DNA from: Lentilactobacillus parakefiri
GTDB lineage: Bacteria; Bacillota; Bacilli; Lactobacillales; Lactobacillaceae
Direction: 5' to 3'
Length of the DNA stretch: 34,236 nt
Assembly (NCBI RefSeq): GCF_002157585.1
Contig: NZ_BDGB01000031.1
Span: 1 to 34,236, forward strand
Positions 27,757 to 34,236 of this stretch are shown in pieces (position 1 is the stretch's first letter; every line of letters starts with the position of its first letter). The translations under genes and the position numbers were made by a program. Under the pieces are notes generated by a model, which saw only the letters and a program-made list of their open reading frames with translations, made no database searches and was not told the DNA's origin.

Positions 27757-29738
27757 TTATTTGTTCAACCAGACTCGCATTTGGCCGTTATCCCGGTTAG
27801 CCCAGGCGTAGTATGGCACCATCTTCAAGTCAACGGATTCAGATTCAACCGGCTGGCTGGCATCCACATACAAAAGGGCATCTTTAGAATCAAGCTTCTG
27901 TCGTTGAGCAGCCACCTTGACGACTCCGACACCATCCAACAATTTCTCATCAAAATGGTAGTCGGCCTTGGCGTCAGCTGCGACTTCATATGAAGCCAGT
28001 GGTGCCTCATTGTCAGCTTCTTCAGCAGCGTAAACGATCGGTCCACGTTGAACGGCCACCTTGCCAAAGTCATCACTAACCCGGTTGCTGGCGCGCATGA
28101 TCTTAACGTCCATGTCGAGTTTCAAGTCGATGGTTGTCGATTTAGCATCAACGTTGATATAGATGAAGCCATCATCCACCGGCAAAGTGGTTGAAACGCC
28201 ATCAATTTCCAGGTCAAAGTCAGCCGACCAGTCAGGAATACGAATTCCTAATTTAAATGATTTTTCATCAGGATTAGCAATCTCATAATGAATGTCACCG
28301 CTCCATGGGAAGTGGTTGGTTTGAGAAATCTTCAAGCCATCATCAAACTCTGCATCGTTAGAGATGAATTGGTGGGACAAAATCGTGTTGCCATTAACGG
28401 TGTAGAGGTACTCGTCAACTGAGGCAATTAAGCGAGCCAGGTTGGCTGGGCAGCAGGCACAACCGAACCAGTCGGCCCGATGCGTCAAGACGTGGGACTT
28501 TCCTGGGTTGCCTTTAGAAGCAACCGGATCTGCTTCCAGTGGGTTGACGTAGAAGAAATGCTTGCCATCAAGGGCCATGCCGCTTAAGGCGCCGTTGAAA
28601 AGTTCTTTTTCAAGCACGTCGGCATATTCGCCTTTAGCGTGGATATTCAGCATCTGCCGAGCAAAGAATGACATCCCCACTGACGCACAAGTCTCGCCGT
28701 AATCGGTATCGTTCGGTAAATCATAGTCATAGGTGAAGGCTTCGCCAGTCGTGGTTTGACCAATGTTACCAGTGATGTACATCTGCCGTTTGACAATGTC
28801 ATTCCAGAACCGATCACAGGCAGCCAAGAGATCCTTATCGCCGGTATAGCGGGCAACGTAAGCCATTCCGGTGCACAGGTAGACAACTGGTAGACAACTC
28901 GAACGGCGTGGCCATGAGGCACTTTTTGATCCTTAATAGGTTCTGCGGCCAAGTAGTACTCACGGGTGAAATCACGCATCCCAGGAATCAGGTCGCGGTC
29001 AGGACTGTCACCATCAGCTTTGATTTGCTTTTCAAAGAAGGCTGGATCTTGTCCCCGTTGGTTCAAGAAGTAGTGGGCCAAATCAAGGTAGCGTTTTTCA
29101 CCGGTTTCTTCATATAAACGTGACAAAGCTAATTCAATTTCAGGATGACCATCGTAGCCGGGAATTTTGCCTTCTTCAAGGCCAAAGTGACGGTCGATGC
29201 AGTCAGCCATCCGCTTAGCAATATCCAAAGCCTTCTGGTTGCCAGTCTCATGATGATAGGCAACGCCGGCTTCAATGTAGTGACCCATCGTGTAGAGTTC
29301 ATGTGACTGTTGAAGTCGCTTAAACTTACGTTCTGGGGCATCAATTTGGAAGTAGGTTGACAGATAACCGTCGTCATCTTGGGCGTCAGCGATCAAATCA
29401 ATCAGATTATCAGTAATCTTCTTGAGGTCTGGATTTGGATGGTAGCCAAATGAGTAGGCAGCCGCTTCCAACCACTTGTAGACATCGGCGTCTTGGAATG
29501 GAAAGCCATAGTGGTGGCCTTTCATTTGGCCGGCAGCAATCTTCAAGTTGGCAATTGCATGACTGTTCTTGTCTTGGCCATTGTTCTGAGGATCCTCAGA
29601 AATAGAAATGTCAGCCTCATCGTTCATAACTTTCCATTGATATGGCAAGACTTCTTTGACGACCAGTTCGCGATAACGTTTCCAGAAATCAGAAGTAACC
29701 TTGACCTTATTTAATTTTGGTGTGGTGTAAACTTGCAT
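27757..29738 (-). pseudogene. GH127 beta-L-arabinofuranosidase-type gene, broken by an 11-bp tandem duplication
   Basis: The protein resembles HypBA1-type GH127, cytoplasmic enzymes that cleave beta-L-arabinofuranosides with a zinc-bound Cys nucleophile. Family residues are visible: GEAFTYDYDLPNDT, YGETCASVG (Glu and Cys ligands) and WFGCACCPANLARL (Cys ligands and nucleophile). The reading frame breaks after GHAVRVVY at 28878-28899, where AGTTGTCTACC (minus strand) is repeated twice in tandem. With one copy the sequence reads VVYLCTGMAYVARY and the gene is one 656-residue frame. AGGAGGAACGCATAAG precedes the ATG at 29738. It lies 39 bases after the GPH symporter. As written, the enzyme is not made whole. 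Confidence 0.9.
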
Positions 29739-29777
29739 CTTATGCGTTCCTCCTAAAGTTTAAAATCAATCTCATAA

Positions 29778-31196
29778 TTAAGCTTGTGCAGCTTCAGCAT
29801 TCTTTTCAGCTTCGGCATTTCGCTTTGCAAGGTCAGCCTTAACAACTGGTTCGTGGTTTTCCCATTTACGATACATAATCATTAAGATAACACTGATTGC
29901 GTAAATGATAATTGGAACCCAGACGAAGGTAAAGCTGATTCCACCAAGGCTTGAACTTGATTGAGTTGCGTTGGCGGCGTTGAAACCAAATCCTTTGAGA
30001 AGCATTGAAGCAATGAATGAGCCAAACCCTGAACCCATTTGGATACAGAATGAAGCACCGATGGCAGTTAAGAATCCGTTAGCACGGATACCGGTCTTCC
30101 ATTCACCAAAGTCAACGGTATCACCGACCATGGCGAAGAACATTGTGCAGGCACTCCCTGAACCGATACATGCGACACACCAACCGATTAAAGCAGAAGT
30201 GACGTTGGAGCCAGCTAAACAAACCCAGGCTTGGCCAACCATGGTCATTAACAGGAAGAAGATGGTGGTGCCCCATTTATGCATAAATTTAACGAAGAAT
30301 GGAACTGAAGCCATTCCAATAACTTGGATAATTGTGAAACCGTTGAAGAATGAAATGAGACCCTTGCTGCCCATGTTGTACTGGAAGTAGTAAGGCATTG
30401 AAGCGTTACGAACGATAAAGGCAGTCCAGTAAGCCAGGTTGGCAACAACAATCAAGACCCAAGGCCAGTTGCCTTTAGTGGCTTTCAAACTTTGTTTAAT
30501 GGTAATCACTTTTTCGTTTTCGATATTCTTTTCACGCATATCGAAGAAGGCGATGATCAACAGAATGAAGGCAACAATTGAGTAGACACCAACAGCTAAT
30601 GACCAGCCCTTTTGATCGTTACCACCGCCAAGTAAGCCAGCGAATGGAATGATGAATGTAACCGCGAAGAAGTTACCAACATTACCAAGTACCAAACGAA
30701 TGGAGTTAGCCTGCATCCGGCCATCGGTACTTGAAGTTAAGTTAGGTAAGACAGATGTAATAGGGGTTGACATTGCAGTGTATGATAAATCGGCTAAGAT
30801 GTACATAACACCGGCATAAACAACTTTTAAGGTACCTCTTAAGGCTGGTGTGGTGAACAGTAACCAGACAAAGATGGCGAATGGTAATGACATCCACAAG
30901 AACCAAGGACGACTCTTTCCATATTTACTGTGGGTGTGGTCAACCAGGATCCCCATGACAGGCGCGCCAATGGCATCAAAGACACGGCCGATCAGAAGTA
31001 GAACCCCGGCCGTTCCAACAGAGAGGCCGAAAACGTTGGTGAAGAAGTAAAGCATGTAAGAACTGATAATACAGTACAGCAAGTTACCGGACATATCGGT
31101 AAACCCATAGGTAATCTTTCTGTGCCAAGGCAAGGTGTCGTTAAGTAATGCTTGAGCACTTGCCGTATTTGAATCGACGTTTGCATTTGAGCTCAT
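29778..31196 (-). CDS. GPH-family sugar/glycoside:cation symporter (MelB/UidB-like)
   Basis: A 472-residue membrane protein with twelve predicted helices. The GRVFDAIGAPVMGILVDHT loop and KYGKSRPWFLW (the conserved cation/sugar site of MelB relatives), plus GDTVDFGEWKTG before helix 10, mark the glycoside-pentoside-hexuronide family. It should import a glycoside with Na+ or H+. TTGGAGGAATTATC precedes the ATG. It is first in the operon with GH127 and close to uidA, so an aryl- or oligosaccharide glucuronide or arabinoside is a plausible cargo. The C-terminus is charged (KRNAEAEKNAEAAQA). Confidence 0.93.
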   Translation of the reverse strand: MSSNANVDSNTASAQALLNDTLPWHRKITYGFTDMSGNLLYCIISSYMLYFFTNVFGLSVGTAGVLLLIGRVFDAIGAPVMGILVDHTHSKYGKSRPWFLWMSLPFAIFVWLLFTTPALRGTLKVVYAGVMYILADLSYTAMSTPITSVLPNLTSSTDGRMQANSIRLVLGNVGNFFAVTFIIPFAGLLGGGNDQKGWSLAVGVYSIVAFILLIIAFFDMREKNIENEKVITIKQSLKATKGNWPWVLIVVANLAYWTAFIVRNASMPYYFQYNMGSKGLISFFNGFTIIQVIGMASVPFFVKFMHKWGTTIFFLLMTMVGQAWVCLAGSNVTSALIGWCVACIGSGSACTMFFAMVGDTVDFGEWKTGIRANGFLTAIGASFCIQMGSGFGSFIASMLLKGFGFNAANATQSSSSLGGISFTFVWVPIIIYAISVILMIMYRKWENHEPVVKADLAKRNAEAEKNAEAAQA

Positions 31197-31353
31197 GATA
31201 ATTCCTCCAAATAAATTAATTTTGGTAAACCGCTCATCGTTGAGTGGTGAAAAATGATTGCTGAAACGCTGAAATGAGTTGGTTAAGAAATTGGTGAACT
31301 TCTCATTCGATCGCTGATTTGAACCATTGGCCTCAACTTCCCTTCTGACAGAA

Positions 31354-31365
31354 TTGCACGTGCAA
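31354..31365. promoter_or_regulatory. Palindrome between the symporter and araC-type genes
   Basis: TTGCACGTGCAA is a perfect 12-base palindrome with a central CG, the form typical of LacI/GalR operators. It lies 158 bases upstream of the symporter start. The regulator is unknown; its sequence differs from the AGTAAAA-type sites near lacI. Confidence 0.5.
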
Positions 31366-31422
31366 AAGATAACTTGCTTTTACAAGTATCATAGTAAGCG
31401 ATTTCAAATCATAAAAAAGGGC

Positions 31423-31586
31423 TATAATGGCAAAAGAAGTGATGATATCCGACCAGTTAAGAAAACCATCAGTCCCCGGGCCGCGTTTAAAGGCCACTTG
31501 TGGCACCGTTTCGTACATTTGGTGATTATTTCCGACATCGCTTTAAGAGACTTTTTGCGTATATTTGGTGACGATTTCCGACATCG
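31423..31586 (+). promoter_or_regulatory. Promoter and direct repeats of the AraC-type regulator gene
   Basis: A TATAAT at 31423-31428 (with a weak TTTCAA 15 bases upstream) may be the promoter. Two 24-base direct repeats (31517-31540 and 31563-31586, 22 of 24 identical, sharing TTTCCGACATCG) and a third partial copy (GTGATGATATCCGAC, 31439-31453) precede the gene; the last ends two bases before the AGGAGG. Tandem direct sites are how AraC-type proteins usually bind, so autoregulation is likely. Confidence 0.6.
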
Positions 31587-31604
31587 TTAGGAGGTTCGCT
31601 TAAA

Positions 31605-32555
31605 ATGTTGTTCTCAACGTTCACAATGGAAAAAACCTTGCTCTATTATAAGGGCGGTGAATTTCTGGCTCACAAAGGCTGGCATCATCGTCGCATGTAT
31701 CATAAAGGTGATTATGCATTGATTCTATGTATTAAAGGACCGATTTATCTACAAATTGGTGATCAACGGTATACCCTGAACGCCCATGAAGTACTGATTG
31801 TACCGCCGTTTACCACTTTTTATGGTTATCAGGATTCGCCAGGGGACGTCGACTTTTACTGGGTCCACTTCTTCTCCCAGCACAAAGAAGATACGGTCAC
31901 TGCCGATGAAGATGACATGACGGAAAAAGTCAAAGCCAGTACCAGTAAGAAGCGGCAAATTTTTCTGCCGCGCTATTTCAAATTAGCTGATTATGAGGAG
32001 GCGACCATTCTAATTCATCAGATTCTGTCGATCCACAACGAACTGTCATTTATTGAAGAACGGGACTACCTGGTTTCTGCCCTTTTAATTCAGCTGTACA
32101 AGTCATATTTCAATCGCCCGGATGCCAATGAAGACAGCTCCCGCATTAACAGTTTAAAAGAATGGATTCGCGCTAATATGTCTAGTACCTTAACCGTTGC
32201 TGAGATTGCCGACCGCAGTCATCTTAATCCAGATTATTTGACCCGCTTATTTAAGCAATGTACCGGCCTGACAACGCTCCAGTACTTGAACCACGTCAAA
32301 ATCGAAGTCGCCACCCTACTTTTAATTCGAACCGATATGTCGATCAAGCAAATTGCCGACAACTCTTACTTCAACGATCCAAAGGTGTTCATGCGCCGCT
32401 TCAAGAGTGCTACCGGCCTATCACCAACCGAGTACCGCAAGTCCTATAATCTGATTCACCTCAACAATCCCCACGTGGACCCGCAGATTCCAATTCCTAA
32501 GCGGATCGCCGATTCAATCGATTACAACCCTGAGAATGGGGACATTCCAGAATAA
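31605..32555 (+). CDS. AraC family regulator with cupin sensor domain
   Basis: A 316-residue regulator. Residues 1-150 form a cupin ligand-binding domain (HRRMYHKGDYALILCIKGPIYLQI, VPPFTTFYGY), and two helix-turn-helix units lie at about 200-300 (LTVAEIADRSHLNPDYLTRLFKQCTGL and MSIKQIADNSYFNDPKVFMRRFKSATGLSPTEYRK). Such proteins activate sugar-use genes when their sugar is bound. AGGAGG lies ten bases before the ATG. It is divergent from the symporter-GH127 operon, which it probably activates, and a small membrane protein gene follows 17 bases after its stop. Confidence 0.92.
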   Translation: MLFSTFTMEKTLLYYKGGEFLAHKGWHHRRMYHKGDYALILCIKGPIYLQIGDQRYTLNAHEVLIVPPFTTFYGYQDSPGDVDFYWVHFFSQHKEDTVTADEDDMTEKVKASTSKKRQIFLPRYFKLADYEEATILIHQILSIHNELSFIEERDYLVSALLIQLYKSYFNRPDANEDSSRINSLKEWIRANMSSTLTVAEIADRSHLNPDYLTRLFKQCTGLTTLQYLNHVKIEVATLLLIRTDMSIKQIADNSYFNDPKVFMRRFKSATGLSPTEYRKSYNLIHLNNPHVDPQIPIPKRIADSIDYNPENGDIPE

Positions 32556-32572
32556 ATAGGAGGAATTATCTA

Positions 32573-32770
32573 ATGAAATTTTTCACTAAAAAGTTTGCCG
32601 GCCAATCCATTTTATCGTGGATTTTTCAACTGGCGTTAATTTATGTCGCTTGGCAAGTCAGTACCCACGCAATGCCCAACAATATTACAACTATTTCAAT
32701 CGCCGCCGTTTTGTTACTCGCAATTTACTGGAGCTTTTCACTTGATCGACGAAGTGGCAACAATAAGTAA
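32573..32770 (+). CDS. Small two-helix membrane protein of unknown function
   Basis: A 65-residue protein with two hydrophobic segments (about residues 12-30 and 40-57), a positively charged N-terminus (MKFFTKKF) and a charged C-terminus (DRRSGNNK). ATAGGAGGAATTATCTA provides a strong ribosome site, and the gene lies 17 bases after the AraC gene, so it is probably co-transcribed. I do not recognise the family. Its place in a sugar-regulator operon could mean a partner of the symporter or a membrane modulator, but nothing in the sequence shows this. Confidence 0.75.
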   Translation: MKFFTKKFAGQSILSWIFQLALIYVAWQVSTHAMPNNITTISIAAVLLLAIYWSFSLDRRSGNNK

Positions 32771-32845
32771 ACATTCTACCGATTGCCTCTCATTCATGTT
32801 AGTATCACAGTGACGTGTATATACATAGATGGGAGTTGAGTGATT

Positions 32846-33991
32846 ATGAGGAAAAGTTTCAAAAGAGGGGCCGTTATTTTAGGGCTCTTCGCTGGGGGAA
32901 TTTTATTTGGGACGAACGCCACGGCCCATGCCGCTTTGACGCCGTCCAGCAGCCAACCCGGCGCTAATATGGTTGATGTTTCAAGCTGGCAGGGGAATTT
33001 AACTGCCGCTGATTATCAAACCTTAGCTCAAAATGGGGTTAAAGCTGTCACAATCAAAGCATCCGAGGGAACTGGATACACCAATCCGTATCTCTCGCAG
33101 CAAATTCAATATGCCCAACAAGCGGGATTGAGCATTAATTTCTACCATTTTGTGCACTTTACAACGACTGACCAGGCCGCTTCCGAAGCCCAAAACTTTA
33201 TCAATGCCGTTCAGTCAGTGACTTCTTCAAAAGATGTTGTGATGGTGGCTGATTTTGAGTCCTCAGAATTGGGGGGTATCTCAAAAACCACTAATGATAC
33301 AAACCTGGCGGCATTTGATTCCGCTTTGAACCAGGCGGGCTATAACAAGACTGACCTTTATACCATGGCGAGTTGGTTGGAAGTCAAAATTGACACCAAT
33401 GCTTCCAACCAAGGCTGGATTGCTGATTACCCTGGTACCCCGACCGGCAATAAATACCCGTCGGCCAACGCATGGCAGTGGGCATCTGATTACCGGTTCC
33501 CCAACATCAACCAGAATCTAGACGTCAGCCAATTGAACAATAGCTTCTACTTAAGTTCCGGATCGGCTGCCAATTCTACTAATACCAATGCCAACTCGAG
33601 CAGCGCTTCAAGTGCTTCAAGCGCAAGCAGTGCCAGCTCAAGTTCTTCGACGAACACCTCAAATTCATCAAGTTCCAAGAATGATGGTGAAATCGTCAAG
33701 GTTCCTGGGCCATCAGGTAAGCAGTATTCGGCTGCCCGTTCTGCATCCGTCAAATTAGTTTGGCGCAGTAACATGGGTGCTCACTATTATCAGACAACCA
33801 AAGGGGCCCGTTATTCAAAGCACTTAGGCACTCGCTATGGCTATAATTCCGAATTGCCTAACGTTACCTGGGTTACAGATGCTCACGAAAAACTGTATAA
33901 GAAGAACACCGGCCATTACGCCATCTACTACCACGTTAAAAGTACGACTGGCAATCATGGCGGCTGGATTTGGCGTGGGTATTTGAATTAA
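32846..33991 (+). CDS. Secreted GH25 muramidase with Ser-rich linker and wall-binding tail
   Basis: A 381-residue exported lysozyme. A signal peptide (KRGAVILGLFAGGILFG...TAHA) is cleaved near residue 29. The GH25 domain (about 40-240) has Asp44 in MVDVSSWQG, Asp136 and Glu138 in VADFES, and AWQWASD at its end, the usual catalytic set for cutting N-acetylmuramic acid bonds. A linker of Ser, Ala, Asn and Thr (about 245-285) leads to a basic, aromatic module (about 290-381, ending GWIWRGYLN) of the type that binds lactobacillus cell walls. The ATG at 32846 lies ten bases after GGGAG; a GTG at 32840 is the alternative. Likely an autolysin for wall turnover. Confidence 0.92.
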   Translation: MRKSFKRGAVILGLFAGGILFGTNATAHAALTPSSSQPGANMVDVSSWQGNLTAADYQTLAQNGVKAVTIKASEGTGYTNPYLSQQIQYAQQAGLSINFYHFVHFTTTDQAASEAQNFINAVQSVTSSKDVVMVADFESSELGGISKTTNDTNLAAFDSALNQAGYNKTDLYTMASWLEVKIDTNASNQGWIADYPGTPTGNKYPSANAWQWASDYRFPNINQNLDVSQLNNSFYLSSGSAANSTNTNANSSSASSASSASSASSSSSTNTSNSSSSKNDGEIVKVPGPSGKQYSAARSASVKLVWRSNMGAHYYQTTKGARYSKHLGTRYGYNSELPNVTWVTDAHEKLYKKNTGHYAIYYHVKSTTGNHGGWIWRGYLN

Positions 33992-34021
33992 TCGCTAATT
34001 TGAAAATTCAAAATTAAATAC

Positions 34022-34060
34022 AAAAATGCCGAGAAATCAGTCTGACTTCTCGGCATTTTC
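34022..34060. terminator. Terminator after the GH25 gene
   Basis: A 13-base perfect stem (34023-34035 with 34047-34059) with A and T flanks, able to act in both directions. It lies 32 bases after the GH25 stop and before a minus-strand gene end. Confidence 0.9.
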
Positions 34061-34143
34061 TATTGAAATTATTTCAGAATCTGAAACTTGAAAGTATGAA
34101 GACAGACTGATCCCTTGGTATCACAGGGCATATTTTAATTAAT

Positions 34144-34236
34144 TTAACCATTTAGCTTGCTGTTAACAGCGAAACTAACCGTGTCGGCAAAAATGTGAAG
34201 AACTGATTCATCATCTGAATAATTTGGGCTCTTCTT
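34144..34236 (-). CDS. C-terminal end of a gene leaving the window
   Basis: The minus strand is open from the window edge for 30 codons, reading KKSPNYSDDESVLHIFADTV then SFAVNSKLNG and a TAA at 34146-34144. The composition is protein-like and it ends about 85 bases before a bidirectional terminator. Too little is present to name it. Confidence 0.35.
   Translation of the reverse strand, partial: KKSPNYSDDESVLHIFADTVSFAVNSKLNG

Noticed and set aside
31257-31276. A cre-like sequence (TGAAACGCTGAAA) upstream of the symporter gene
   Set aside because: The spacing around the central CG is one base short of the cre consensus.
33590-33670. A short-unit DNA repeat or CRISPR-like array
   Set aside because: The repetition reflects Ser/Ala codons in a protein linker; there are no spacers or conserved repeat units.
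33547-33774. Minus-strand open frame rich in Glu, Leu and Ala
   Set aside because: It is the antisense of the Ser-rich linker of the GH25 protein; its composition is an artefact of TCA/AGC codons.

Overview
The window is Gram-positive, low-to-moderate GC DNA with strong AGGAGG ribosome binding sites, several TTG starts, a perfect CIRCE box, a T-box leader and a cre-like site. Together with a helveticin-J-like bacteriocin, monofunctional glutamate-cysteine ligases, a choloylglycine-hydrolase-family enzyme and a GH25 lysozyme with a lactobacillus-type wall-binding tail, this points to a heterofermentative plant- or fermentation-associated member of the Lactobacillaceae. The genus is inference. 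No tRNA, rRNA, CRISPR or prophage is visible.

Layout. (1) 1-2775: a class III bacteriocin-like gene and two tandem small heat-shock genes, the first behind a CIRCE operator and the second behind a CtsR-like box. (2) 2793-6340: a heterodimeric ABC exporter. (3) 6493-18510: a region rich in gamma-glutamyl and amide-bond enzymes. It holds one intact and two broken glutamate-cysteine-ligase-like genes, two class I amidotransferase-like (peptidase C26, gamma-glutamyl hydrolase) genes, a penicillin-V-acylase-like Ntn hydrolase, an EamA exporter, and a peptide-binding lipoprotein whose mRNA starts with a T-box leader. A MerR/aldo-keto reductase/SDR operon sits in the middle. (4) 18854-21232: MFS transporter, GNAT acetyltransferase and a frameshifted LOG-family gene. 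(5) 21433-32770: a glycan locus with GH59 (galactocerebrosidase-type), GH2 beta-glucuronidase, LacI regulator, GH127 (beta-L-arabinofuranosidase-type, broken), GPH sugar symporter, AraC regulator and a small membrane protein. (6) 32846-33991: a secreted GH25 muramidase, then the tail of a gene leaving the window.

How it may work together. The glycan genes encode cytoplasmic enzymes without signal peptides, so the GPH symporter probably imports a glycoside or short oligosaccharide carrying glucuronate, galactose and beta-L-arabinofuranose, as in arabinogalactan or extensin glycans (inference). The LacI protein probably acts through repeated AGTAAAA-containing sites around the uidA promoter and its own, and AraC through direct repeats near its own start. 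In region 3, peptide uptake (T-box controlled) is co-transcribed with a putative gamma-glutamyl hydrolase, while ligases that could make gamma-glutamyl compounds lie nearby, which suggests a make-and-break module for gamma-glutamyl amides.

Two themes stand out. First, a family of modular hairpin repeats occurs five times at gene 3' ends; the outer arms are conserved, the inner stems differ or covary, and one copy supplies the stop codon of a broken ligase gene. Second, four genes are broken by single small lesions (nonsense codon, 1-nt deletion, extra A in an A8 run, 11-bp tandem duplication). For the latter three, undoing the lesion arithmetically gives full-length frames of 460, 190 and 656 aa.
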